Assembly (NCBI GenBank): GCA_944321435.1
Contig: CALULH010000010.1
Coordinates: forward strand, 42,165 to 106,164
DNA length: 64,000 bases
Source: an uncultured Coriobacteriaceae bacterium
GTDB lineage: Bacteria > Actinomycetota > Coriobacteriia > Coriobacteriales > Coriobacteriaceae
Direction: 5' to 3'
How positions within the stretch are numbered: the stretch's first letter is position 1; every line of letters begins with the position of its first letter. Positions 51,952 to 60,206 of the stretch are shown here, piece by piece. Made by a program: the position numbers and the translations under genes. The notes beneath the pieces were generated by a model. That model was not told where the DNA came from and made no database searches. It saw nothing but the letters and a program-made list of their open reading frames with translations.

Positions 51952-53787
51952 CTACGCCCCGGCTCCCGCCGAGGGTTCCCCGCAGCTGAAGCGCGCCGTC
52001 ACGCGGGCGCCGTGGTCGGGCGGGTCGGCGTTGGCAAGCTCAACCGCACCGCCGTGCAGATCCGCCAGCACATGCGCGATGTTGAGCCCCATGCCGAAAT
52101 GCTCGGCGGATTTTGCCTCGCTGTAGAAGGGCTCGCATCCGCGCCGCAGCGCCTCCGCCGTGAAACCGGGCCCGTCGTCGGAAACGGTGCAGGAGAGCAC
52201 CCCGTCCGCGTACGAGAGCGCCAGGCCCACTTTGGACGCCGCATGCCCGCGCGCGTTGCTCAGCAGGTTGCCCACCGCCTCGGCCACCAGCGCGCCGTCG
52301 ATATCGACCGCGAGCGAGGCGATGGCGCGAGGAACGCCCGCATCCTCCCCGCCATCGGAGAGGGGGCCGTCAACGCCCAGCGGCTCCCACGTCTCGCCCG
52401 CCGCCGTCAAAGAGCAGGAAAAGCCCAGCTCCTGCGGCGAAGCGGCCACCAGCGCCGCCGCCTCGTCGGCCAAGTCGCGCGCAAACGCGGCAAGCTTCAC
52501 CGGCTCGCGCCTGACGGCGCGGTCCTCAAGCTTGCTGGCCGAGCTCATGACCTCGGCGTACCGCTGCAGACGCGTTACCTGCGCCCCCAGCGTTGCCAAC
52601 GTGCGGCGTGCCTCGGCCATGCGCGCGGCGTCCTTCTCGCCCGCCGCATTCGCACCCTGGCCGTCTGCGGAATCTGCGGCGCCCGGCATCGCCGAGCCCG
52701 CCGCGGAGCCCTCCTCAAGCCGCAGCTGCGCCATCTCCACCGTTCCCTTGAGCACGGTGAGCGGCGTGCGCAGGTCGTGGGCGAACGCCGCGTTCAGGCG
52801 CTTGCGCTCCTCGGCCGTGCGCCACATGCGGCGCTGCGCGTCGGCCAGGCTGGCGCGCATGCGCTCGAAGGCCGCGGCAAGGCGCCCCAGCTCGCGTCCG
52901 GGAACCGTCGGAACGGTGAAGTCGAGGTCCTGCGCGGCCACGCGGTCGGTTGCCGCAACCAACGCGCCCAGCGGCTCGGCAAGGCGGCACCGATAAAAGC
53001 GACGGAACACCAGCCAGGCCATGACGCCGTAGATCGCAAACGGCGCCATTCCCGCCATGAAGCGAAGAGCCGCCACCAACGGCGTGAAGTCCATGCTCTG
53101 CGATACGTAGTACGCCACGTTCGACGTCGGCGTGTCCGACTCCAGGCTCAACCCGATGGCGCTGCCGTCAACCTGCGCGCGCACGCTGCGCTGATAGGCG
53201 TCGTAGGCAGGCAGAGCCTCTGCGAGGATGTTGTCCCCTCCCTGGGCCAACAGCTCCTCGTAGGCGTTCTCGTCGTAGGAGCCGACAAAGTTGCCGCCCC
53301 AATCAGACACGGTGAGCGCCGGGTCCTCGGCGATCATCTCCAGCGTGGCGTAGACCTCCTGGACGCCGTCAACGGCAGCGCCGCCCTCGCCTACCCCCTC
53401 CGCCGCCTCGACGCCCGCGCCCTCCGACTCCTCAGACCCCGCAAGGTGCACCCGGGTCTCCGCAGCAGCACGGTCATCGGCGTCAATGCCCAGGTACAGC
53501 GACACGTCGCCGGTGTAGTCGCCCACTTCGATAGATGCAGCGGGCACCAAGTCCCCGCGCTCCGCGTCGTACAGATACGGGCCGTTGTACACATGCACCG
53601 GCATCTGCTGCTCCCAGGCGTAGGTGTACGCCCCCTCCAGCACGGTGATCGCCACGACGGTCAACCCGGTGGCGCCCGCCAGGTAGGCAACGAGGTAGGC
53701 GATAAACACCGACGCAAGCGACGCGCGCTCCATGCGCTGGCGCACGCGGGCGGCAAGCCCGGTCCGGGCGCGCGCTGCCTTGCCCAT
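51952..53787 (-). CDS. Sensor histidine kinase
   Basis: A 611-residue membrane kinase. Helix 1 (about residues 26-50), an extracytoplasmic sensor region of about 190 residues rich in acidic and Ala residues, helix 2 (about 240-262), a HAMP-like linker, and the HisKA core FAHDLRTPLTVLKG with the phospho-acceptor histidine near 338. The ATPase domain has LLSNARGHA (N), DDGPGF (G1) and FGMGLNIAHVL (G2). An AAGEKDAARM insert in the dimerisation helix carries the GGCGAGAAG motif. The start overlaps the regulator stop by one base (TGATG). The stimulus is unknown. Confidence 0.92.
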   Translation of the reverse strand: MGKAARARTGLAARVRQRMERASLASVFIAYLVAYLAGATGLTVVAITVLEGAYTYAWEQQMPVHVYNGPYLYDAERGDLVPAASIEVGDYTGDVSLYLGIDADDRAAAETRVHLAGSEESEGAGVEAAEGVGEGGAAVDGVQEVYATLEMIAEDPALTVSDWGGNFVGSYDENAYEELLAQGGDNILAEALPAYDAYQRSVRAQVDGSAIGLSLESDTPTSNVAYYVSQSMDFTPLVAALRFMAGMAPFAIYGVMAWLVFRRFYRCRLAEPLGALVAATDRVAAQDLDFTVPTVPGRELGRLAAAFERMRASLADAQRRMWRTAEERKRLNAAFAHDLRTPLTVLKGTVEMAQLRLEEGSAAGSAMPGAADSADGQGANAAGEKDAARMAEARRTLATLGAQVTRLQRYAEVMSSASKLEDRAVRREPVKLAAFARDLADEAAALVAASPQELGFSCSLTAAGETWEPLGVDGPLSDGGEDAGVPRAIASLAVDIDGALVAEAVGNLLSNARGHAASKVGLALSYADGVLSCTVSDDGPGFTAEALRRGCEPFYSEAKSAEHFGMGLNIAHVLADLHGGAVELANADPPDHGARVTARFSCGEPSAGAGA

Positions 53788-54545
53788 CACAGCCCCCATT
53801 TGTAGCCGACGCCCCATACGGTCTCAACCGTGTTCTCAGGCGCGCCCGCCGTCGTGAGCTTTTTGCGCGTGCGGCGGATGTGCTCGGTCACGCTGGAGGC
53901 GTCGCCCGCGGCATCCCATCCCCACACTTCCTCGTAAATGCGCTGGCGGTCGAACACCTGCCCCGGGTTCTTGCTCAAGAGCGCAACGATATCGAACTCC
54001 GTGCGCGTGAGCGATGCGGCCTCGCCGCCCTCGACCTCCACCGTGCGCTGGGCGTAGTCGATGCGCAGCGGCCCGAAGGCCCGCACCGTGCGCGCAGCCT
54101 CCGAGCGCACGCCTCGGGCAAGATGCGCCCGAACCCGCGCCCCCAGCACCTCGAGCGAGAAGGGCTTGAGCACGTAATCATCGGCGCCGGCGGAGAACCC
54201 CTCGATCTGATCGGCGTCCTCAACGCGCGCGGTGAGGAAGATGATGGGGCAGCTCAGGCGCTCCCGCATACGCCGGCAGAGCTCGATACCGTCCATACCC
54301 GGCATGTTGATGTCGAGAAGCGCCAGGTCAATAGGCTCGTTGGCATGCGCAAGCGCGTCGGCGGCGTTATGCGCGCCCACAGCCTCCATGCCGCTCATGG
54401 TGAAGTACGAGACGAGCATGCTCACGATATCGGGCTCGTCGTCCACAACGAGCAGGCGGGCCGGTCGCCGGTTCGCGCCGTCACCGCTCGGGCGTGCTGC
54501 CCTGCCCACCACGCCCGCCTGGGCCATCCGCCTGTGCTCCGCCAT
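53787..54545 (-). CDS. OmpR/PhoB-family response regulator
   Basis: A 252-residue regulator with a 29-residue N-terminal extension, then a receiver domain (VVDDEPDI acidic pair, phospho-acceptor Asp78 in LLDINMPGMDG, LKPF lysine) and a C-terminal winged helix (LTRTEFDIVALLSKNPGQV, RTRKKL, TVWGVGYKW). Activated by the kinase encoded one base downstream. The ATG follows ATAAGGAGAAGCG. A near-consensus TTGACA (minus strand, 54633-54628) lies about 85 nt upstream; its -10 is not clear. Confidence 0.93.
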   Translation of the reverse strand: MAEHRRMAQAGVVGRAARPSGDGANRRPARLLVVDDEPDIVSMLVSYFTMSGMEAVGAHNAADALAHANEPIDLALLDINMPGMDGIELCRRMRERLSCPIIFLTARVEDADQIEGFSAGADDYVLKPFSLEVLGARVRAHLARGVRSEAARTVRAFGPLRIDYAQRTVEVEGGEAASLTRTEFDIVALLSKNPGQVFDRQRIYEEVWGWDAAGDASSVTEHIRRTRKKLTTAGAPENTVETVWGVGYKWGL

Positions 54546-54767
54546 CGCTTCTCCTTATTGCACGCCGCCGGCCTTGCGCCGGCAGCGCCTCTCGCCGTTT
54601 GCTCTCAGCATCATCTTGGCAAGAGATTGTCAAGAAAAACTCAACAGCGTGCGAGTTTCCGCGTTTTTTAAGACTTTCGCCATCAGCGGGCGCAGCAAGC
54701 GCAGAGCTGATTTACCCGTCGCGCCCTCATGGAGACTTGGGTGCCGATCACACCTGCTCAACACCCC

Positions 54768-54850
54768 GAGCGAAAACCGCGTTCATACGAGGACGCGGGG
54801 CGAATAGCACACTCATACGAACCCTGTGGGCGAGAACGGCAACGATACGA
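54768..54850 (+). repeat. Locus B, forward run of 30-bp tandem repeats
   Basis: Three units whose CATACGA-like ends fall at 54790, 54820 and 54850, exactly 30 bp apart, with GAGCGAAAA, GGGGCGAATA and TGGGCGAGAA cores in step. A 135-bp spacer leads to the inverted run at 54986. Same architecture as locus A. Confidence 0.85.
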
Positions 54851-54985
54851 AGGCGCATCCGCGCCGGACGCCGTTTGCATGGGCGGCGCGCGGTTCTCGA
54901 CCGCCCTTTTTCCTCGCTTAAGGGCGCTTGTCGGCCCAAGGCGACAAAAACCATGTCTGTGCACATACGGCCCTTCGCCCATGCG

Positions 54986-55075
54986 CTCGTATCAGCGCGC
55001 TTTTCGCGCAGCCCGTTCGTATGAGTGCGTTTCTCGCACAACGCGCTCGTATGAGTGCATTTTTCGCCCAAAGGC
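54986..55075 (-). repeat. Locus B, inverted run of the 30-bp tandem repeat
   Basis: Units begin at 54986, 55016 and 55046, exactly 30 bp apart, reading CTCGTATCAGCGC, TTCGTATGAGTGC, CTCGTATGAGTGC, each followed by TTTTCGC, TTCTCGC or TTTTCGCCC. Reverse complement of the forward run at 54768. Confidence 0.85.
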
Positions 55076-55106
55076 CCCGCGGCGGCACGCGCATCTGCCC
55101 GCAACG

Positions 55107-55137
55107 AAAAAAGCCCCGCCGTCATGGACGGCAGGGC
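55107..55137 (-). terminator. Terminator of tRNA-Gln
   Basis: Arms GCCCCGCCGTC (55113-55123) and GACGGCAGGGC (55127-55137) with one mismatch and a 3-nt loop; followed on the minus strand by TTTTTT. Confidence 0.85.
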
Positions 55138-55146
55138 GATTGCTCT

Positions 55147-55221
55147 TGGCTGGGGTAGAGGGATTCGAACCCCCGTGACGGGCACCAAAAACCCGGGTCC
55201 TAACCACTGGACGATACCCCA
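55147..55221 (-). tRNA. tRNA-Gln (anticodon TTG)
   Basis: Cloverleaf on the minus strand: acceptor TGGGGTA/TACCCCA, D arm GTCC/GGAC, anticodon stem CGGGT/GCCCG with loop TTTTGGT (anticodon TTG), T arm GGGGG-TTCGAAT-CCCTC, discriminator G and encoded CCA (55149-55147). A TACACT -10 lies at 55241-55236. Confidence 0.93.
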
Positions 55222-55282
55222 AAAGCGCAGGGATCAGTGTAGCAGAAGCGGCCTGATCGCGCGAGCCGCAGCGCGTTTCCCG

Positions 55283-56188
55283 TTAGGCGCTCAGCGCATC
55301 GCACAGGGCGTCGAGCACGCGGACGGCCAAGGTCTGCGCATCGCTGGCCATGAACGTGCCGTTGTAGCGCGTGATACCGGTGAGCTCTATGCGGATGCGC
55401 GCCGGCGCCTGCTTGGCGGCCAGGTAGGCCGTGTGCAGGCGGCTCGCCAGGTTCTCGCATTCGGACAGCACGATGGTCGCCTGCGGAGCGGCGTCCTCGG
55501 GCAGCTTGCCGTCGGCAAGGGTCAGCACCAGGTCCATGTCGTCGGGGGCGCAGTCGTCGCACAGCACCAATCCGCTGCGCTCGGTGGTGGCGCCGGCGAT
55601 GTTCCACATGCGCGAGGCCACGCTGCGCGCAATGGGGTCGTCGCCGATCACGGCGATCCGATAGCGCTCCAGCACGTTGGCCGCACGCGCAAAGCCGGTG
55701 TGCGCGCCGGTGTGGCTCTGGGCCGGCTTGCCCTCCCACACGTGGCGCAGACGGTTGATGTAGCTGTAGGTGTCCTGAAACGCCATGCCGTCCGCAAACA
55801 GCCCCACGTTCTCCTGGAACTGCTGCAGGGCCGCCTCGGTGTGCGGGCCAAAGTAACCGTCGGCGTCGCCGCAGGCAAAGCCCAGCACGTTGAGCGCCTC
55901 CTGAAGCTGCCGCACATCGTTGCCGTGGAAGTTGGGCAGGCGCAGGTACAGCGTGCGGTCGCCCAGCGCGTACGAGGCGTCCACCAGCGCGCTCCAGGCG
56001 TCCAGGTCGATGTCCTCGCCCGCCGGAAGGCCGTTGTCGCGCCTAAACGAGCCCGCCGCCTGCGCGGTCGACGCCCCGAAGCGCTTCTCGCCCAGCTCGG
56101 CGGCGTCGATGGCGTAACCCAAACGGCCGAGGCGCGTCTGCACGTCCTCGACGGCCGGTCCGCGCATGCCTTGGCAAATAGGATCCAT
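55283..56188 (-). CDS. Peptidoglycan-binding protein with two PG_binding_1 repeats
   Basis: A 301-residue protein. Residues about 1-70 (GPAVEDVQTRLGRLGY...FGASTAQAAGSFRRDNGL) and 85-150 (NDVRQLQEALNVLGF...YFGPHTEAALQQFQENVGL) are two PG_binding_1 three-helix domains. The remaining 145 residues look like a Rossmann-like alpha/beta domain (IAVIGDD, LVLCDDCAPDDMDLVLTLADG, TIVLSECENLA). This layout is that of an N-acetylmuramoyl-L-alanine amidase-like fold, but I cannot place it. No signal peptide is visible despite the wall-binding repeats. The ATG follows AGAGGATCGGTT. Confidence 0.75.
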   Translation of the reverse strand: MDPICQGMRGPAVEDVQTRLGRLGYAIDAAELGEKRFGASTAQAAGSFRRDNGLPAGEDIDLDAWSALVDASYALGDRTLYLRLPNFHGNDVRQLQEALNVLGFACGDADGYFGPHTEAALQQFQENVGLFADGMAFQDTYSYINRLRHVWEGKPAQSHTGAHTGFARAANVLERYRIAVIGDDPIARSVASRMWNIAGATTERSGLVLCDDCAPDDMDLVLTLADGKLPEDAAPQATIVLSECENLASRLHTAYLAAKQAPARIRIELTGITRYNGTFMASDAQTLAVRVLDALCDALSA

Positions 56189-56510
56189 AACCGATCCTCT
56201 CTCAACGTGGGTAACGAGGCACAACGCCTCGGTCGAACAATCGAACAGTCGAACATGCTCTTAGTCTAGCAGCCCCGCGCACCCATGCGGCGCAGATGCC
56301 CCGTTTTCGGCGGTTCCCCAAACTAGGGGTTGCGGGTTTCCGCGGCCACCGAGAGCAATCTTGCCCGCAAGCCCCGGCTCAGGAAGCTTCTGCTTGCATT
56401 TCTTATCGCAAAGCGGGTAGTTTGGATGCCCGGCCGATAAGGAGCGCATGCGCAGCCATCCGAAAGGCGAGCGTGTCCGCCGCCCGCCTTCCACAGGGCA
56501 ACAGCGAGAC
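56189..56510. other. Gap between the peptidoglycan-binding gene and the t6A operon
   Basis: No gene or clear structure is visible. An 8-bp inverted pair CCAAACTA/TAGTTTGG (56319-56326 and 56409-56416) is too far apart to be a terminator. It must contain the 3' end of the t6A operon and the promoter of the peptidoglycan-binding gene. Confidence 0.35.
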
Positions 56511-58895
56511 CTACAGCGTCATGTTGGGGTCGGCGTCCACGCGGAAGTCGGAGAACTCGCCGCGCTCGAACTTGCGCCGCGCCACCACGGCGATCATGGC
56601 GGCGTTGTCGGTGCAGGCGCCGCGCGGCGGCACCGTGACGCGGATCCCCTGGCGCGTGAGCTTGCGCACCATCATCTCGCGCAGATGCTCGTTGGCCGCC
56701 ACGCCGCCGCCGAGGCAGTATTCGCGTGCGCCGGTCTCGCGCAGGGCGTTGCGCGCCTTCTTGTACTGCACGTCGAACACCGCCGCCTCGAACGAGGCCG
56801 CGATATCCGGCAGATGCAGCGGCCGACCCGCCTTGGTCTCCTGTTCAATGTAGAGCACCACCGCCGTTTTGAGCCCCGATAGCGAGAACCGGTAATCGCC
56901 GCGGCGGTTGAGCGCGCGCGGAAAGTCGATCGCCGCAGGATCGCCGCTCTCGGCCAGGCGCGAGATGATGGGCCCGCCGGGGTACCCCAGCCCGAGTGCC
57001 TTGGCGACCTTGTCGAACGCCTCGCCCACCGCGTCGTCCAGCGTTTCGCCCAGCACCTGGTAGTCTCCCCAGGCGCGCACATGCACCAGCATGGTGTGGC
57101 CGCCGGACACCAGCGTGAAGATGAATGGGGGCTTCAGGTCGGGCGTGGTCAGCAGGTTGGCAAAAAGATGCCCCTCCAAATGGTTCACGCAGATGAGCGG
57201 CTTGCCGGCGGCATAGGCGTAGCCCTTGGCAAACGCCACGCCCACCACAAGCGCCCCCACCAGGCCCGGTCCCTGCGTCACGGCAACGGCGGCAAGCTCC
57301 GCCGGCGCCACGGGGCCGTCGAGGCCCAGGGCGCGTCCCGCCTCCTCGCGCGCGGCATCGACCACGCCGCAGATGACCTCCACGTGCTTGCGGCTGGCGA
57401 TCTCGGGCACCACGCCGCCGAACCGCGCGTGGAAGTCGATCTGCGTGGACACCTGGTTTGCCAGCAGCGTGCCGTCGCGGTCGATGATGGCGACGGCGGT
57501 CTCGTCGCACGAGCTCTCAATGGCCAAGATCAGCTGGCGGGCGAGAAGATCCTCCGCCTCCTCGGCCGTGCGCTGGGGCGCGCGCTCGGGCCACGTGCGC
57601 GTGCAGGCCACCGGCTCGGGCGACGCGGCGTCCACCGGCAACCGTAGCGGCAGCGTCGCCTCCATGACGAGCGCATGTCTGCCCGGGGCGTAATAGTTCT
57701 TGCGCAGGCCGGACTGGCGGAAGCCCAGGTCCTCGTACAACGCGCGCGCCGCGGCGTTGTCCTCGGCGACCTCCAGCGAGGCGGTGGCGCACCCGAGCAT
57801 CTGGGCGTCGTAGCTCACCTGCGCCAGAAGCTTGCGCGCAACGCCCTGGCGGCGGCGCTCGGGCGCCACGGCGACCTTGAGGATCTCGACGTCCTTCTCG
57901 ACAACCATGCCGCCGGCCAGGCCCACGAGCTCGCCGGTGTCGTGCGCCACCCACCACAGGCGCCCCTCGTTCTCGAACTCCGAGAGGAACATCCCGGGGG
58001 TCCAGGCCTCGCGCTCCGGGAAGCAGCGCGCCTCAAGGGCCGATGCCGCCTCGGCGTCAGCGGCGGCCATGGGGCGCAGCTGCAGATGCCGCCCCGCCAG
58101 CTCGTCCACCACGCCGGTCACCGCATCCGAAGCGCTCTCCGCGCGCCCTAGGCGCTTGCGCTCGTTTTCCTCGGCATCCGAAAGGCGCGTGTAGATGGGC
58201 AGCACGCCCGCGGGGTCGCCGGAGCCCTGGGGGACCGCGGCCGCGAAGGCCAGCAACAGGCCCTCGCCCGCAGGGTGCCACAGGGACTCGTCGATACGCC
58301 GGGTCAGGCCCGCCTCGTCAAAGAGCCGTCCGTGCCGTTTGAGACCATCGCCGGTGAGCTGGATCTCGCGGGCATCCGGGCGCTCAGCCCATGCCGCCAC
58401 GGCGTCGGCCGCCTTAACCACGTGCTCGCGCTCGAACAAGCGCTCCGCACCGTCGTCTGTCAGGCGGTAGAGCGCCGGGTACAGCTCGCCGCGCATGGCG
58501 TCGGCGGCAACGCCCAACAGGCCGCGCACGCCGCCGCGCCAGGCCGTCCAAGCGCAGGCATCCAACGTGGAGACTCCGTAGAGCGGCAGGCCGGCACCTT
58601 CCGCAAGCCCCTTGGCAGTCGAAATGCCAATGCGCACGCCAGTAAACGATCCGGGGCCGCGACCCACCAGCACTGCATCCAAGTCGGACAGGCGGTGCCC
58701 ACTGGCGGACAGCGCTTCGTCCAGCGTGTCCACCAGTTCCTCGTTGGCATGGCGGCGACACAGATGGTCGCCTTCCGCCAGCAGATCGGCAGCGGACGTG
58801 CCGCCGGCCGGCTTCACGGATCCCACGGCGCAGGCCAACATGTCCGTCGCCGTGTCAACCGCCGCCACCAGCAGGCGATCGTCAGCGTTTCTCAT
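56511..58895 (-). CDS. tsaD: Fused TsaB-RimI-TsaD, t6A tRNA modification and ribosomal acetylation
   Basis: A 794-residue three-domain protein. Residues 1 to about 240 are TsaB (VDTATDMLACAVG, GRGPGSFTGVRIG). About 265-420 is a RimI-type GNAT acetyltransferase (VAPERRRQGVARKLL acetyl-CoA loop). From about 455, TsaD (AIESSCDETAVAI, metal site HLEGH near 571, SLSGLKTAV, GGVAANEHLR). TsaB and TsaD use threonylcarbamoyl-AMP to make t6A37; RimI acetylates S18 or other N-termini. Fusion keeps TsaB and TsaD at 1:1. TsaE is encoded directly upstream with one base between. The start follows GAGAGGAAG. Confidence 0.94.
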   Translation of the reverse strand: MRNADDRLLVAAVDTATDMLACAVGSVKPAGGTSAADLLAEGDHLCRRHANEELVDTLDEALSASGHRLSDLDAVLVGRGPGSFTGVRIGISTAKGLAEGAGLPLYGVSTLDACAWTAWRGGVRGLLGVAADAMRGELYPALYRLTDDGAERLFEREHVVKAADAVAAWAERPDAREIQLTGDGLKRHGRLFDEAGLTRRIDESLWHPAGEGLLLAFAAAVPQGSGDPAGVLPIYTRLSDAEENERKRLGRAESASDAVTGVVDELAGRHLQLRPMAAADAEAASALEARCFPEREAWTPGMFLSEFENEGRLWWVAHDTGELVGLAGGMVVEKDVEILKVAVAPERRRQGVARKLLAQVSYDAQMLGCATASLEVAEDNAAARALYEDLGFRQSGLRKNYYAPGRHALVMEATLPLRLPVDAASPEPVACTRTWPERAPQRTAEEAEDLLARQLILAIESSCDETAVAIIDRDGTLLANQVSTQIDFHARFGGVVPEIASRKHVEVICGVVDAAREEAGRALGLDGPVAPAELAAVAVTQGPGLVGALVVGVAFAKGYAYAAGKPLICVNHLEGHLFANLLTTPDLKPPFIFTLVSGGHTMLVHVRAWGDYQVLGETLDDAVGEAFDKVAKALGLGYPGGPIISRLAESGDPAAIDFPRALNRRGDYRFSLSGLKTAVVLYIEQETKAGRPLHLPDIAASFEAAVFDVQYKKARNALRETGAREYCLGGGVAANEHLREMMVRKLTRQGIRVTVPPRGACTDNAAMIAVVARRKFERGEFSDFRVDADPNMTL

Positions 58896-58896
58896 C

Positions 58897-59400
58897 TCAG
58901 CAGCTTCCTCTCACCGCCGCGTCAACCGCCGCCGCAAGCTCCTCGGCACGCTCTCCGTGGGGCTCCAGCGTCACGGTGCGCGCGTCCGGATCGTCCTCAA
59001 CACGGGCGATAAGCACGCCCAGGTACTCGTCGGTCAGCTCGTCTTGGAACTGCTCGCCCCATTCCAGCACGCAGGCGCCCTCGTAGCCCAGCACGTCGTA
59101 AATGCCGGTATCCTCGAGCTCGTACGCGTGCTCCAGGCGGTACAGGTCAAAATGGAAAAGCGGGATCCGCCCGCCGTCATGCACGGCCATAAGGGAGAAG
59201 GTAGGGCTCGTGACCGGGTGGGCGTCGCCCAAGCCGCGCGCGAGCCCCTTGGTCAGGTGGGTCTTGCCCACACCCAGCCCGCCCGTCAGCACCAGCACGT
59301 CGCCGTCCGCAAGCGCCGGGGCCGCAAGCTCGCCCAGGCGCTCGGTGTCGGACGGACTGGCCGTGCGGAACTTGCCGGCGCCCTTGCGCTCGAGCGTCAT
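58897..59400 (-). CDS. tsaE: tRNA threonylcarbamoyladenosine biosynthesis ATPase TsaE
   Basis: A 167-residue P-loop ATPase needed to reset the TsaBD complex. TGGLGVGKTHLTKG is the Walker A, SPTFSLM and FHFDLYRLE with the downstream Y-D-V-L-G and EWGEQF are TsaE signatures. The ATG overlaps the stop of the glycosylase gene by 4 nt (ATGA), so translation is coupled. All t6A transfer components except TsaC (threonylcarbamoyl-AMP synthase) are thus together. Confidence 0.94.
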   Translation of the reverse strand: MTLERKGAGKFRTASPSDTERLGELAAPALADGDVLVLTGGLGVGKTHLTKGLARGLGDAHPVTSPTFSLMAVHDGGRIPLFHFDLYRLEHAYELEDTGIYDVLGYEGACVLEWGEQFQDELTDEYLGVLIARVEDDPDARTVTLEPHGERAEELAAAVDAAVRGSC

Positions 59401-60206
59401 CGGGCATCCGCCCCAAAGACGAGATGCTCCTGACCGGCGCCAGGCCCTCCCAGCGGGTCGCCCTGAGGCGGCACGGCGGCGCCGGCTGACGCAGGGGCCC
59501 CGGGCGCCTCGGCCATGGCCGCGCGCGCCGCAGCGCCCGCCGAGGTCGGCAGGCTCACCTCGGGCAGCGCGTCGGAGCGCTCGGCCACAGGCTCGACCGG
59601 CTCCCCCGCCGGATGCGTGGCGAGGAGCTCGCCCAGCATCCGGAAGTCCTTCTCGATCAGCTCCTGCCACGCGGGGTTGCGCAGGGCAGCCGCGGGATGG
59701 AACGTCGGCAGCACGCGGAAATGGCCCATCTGGTGGAACCGGCCGCGCAGGCGCGTGATGCCCACCTCGGTTTTGAGCACGAAGTGCGTGGCCGGGTTGC
59801 CCATCGTCACGATGATGTCCGGCCAGATGCTGCGGATCTGCTCGCGCAGGAACGGCGCGCAGGCCTGAACCTCGTCGGGCTTGGGGTTGCGGTTTCCGGG
59901 CGGGCGGCACTTCAGCACGTTGGCGATATAGATCTCCTCGCGCGTGAGCCCCGCAAAGGAGAGGATGCGGTTCAGGTTCTGCCCGGCAGCGCCCACGAAA
60001 GGCTCGCCCTGCAGGTCCTCGTTGCGCCCCGGCGCCTCGCCGATGAACATCACGCGCGCGTGCGGGTTACCCACGCCGAACACGATGTTGGTCCGCGTCT
60101 CGGCCAACGGGCACAGGCGGCAGTCGCCCAGCAGGTTGCGGATCTCCTCCAGGGTCACCTCGCGCGGAGCCTGGTTGGTATGCCCGGGGATGTGCATGAC
60201 GCCCAT
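59397..60206 (-). CDS. Uracil-DNA glycosylase, family 4
   Basis: A 269-residue repair enzyme removing uracil from DNA. The [4Fe-4S] ligands are Cys29 and Cys32 (DCRLCPLAETR) with two more in NVLKCRPPGNRNP and QACAPFL. The active site GEAPGRNED and PTFHPAAALRN match family 4 (UDGa/UDGb type). The last 65 residues are a Pro/Ala-rich tail absent from most family members. The ATG overlaps the alr stop (TAATG). Confidence 0.93.
   Translation of the reverse strand: MGVMHIPGHTNQAPREVTLEEIRNLLGDCRLCPLAETRTNIVFGVGNPHARVMFIGEAPGRNEDLQGEPFVGAAGQNLNRILSFAGLTREEIYIANVLKCRPPGNRNPKPDEVQACAPFLREQIRSIWPDIIVTMGNPATHFVLKTEVGITRLRGRFHQMGHFRVLPTFHPAAALRNPAWQELIEKDFRMLGELLATHPAGEPVEPVAERSDALPEVSLPTSAGAAARAAMAEAPGAPASAGAAVPPQGDPLGGPGAGQEHLVFGADAR

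Noticed and set aside
55055..56269. Plus-strand frame containing GIRTPVTGTKNPGPNHW
   Set aside because: The phrase is the well-known translation of a tRNA gene read in reverse (tRNA-Gln at 55147-55221); the rest is antisense to the peptidoglycan-binding gene.
56261..56494. 77-residue minus-strand frame
   Set aside because: No ribosome-binding site, no recognisable sequence, Gly/Arg-rich composition.
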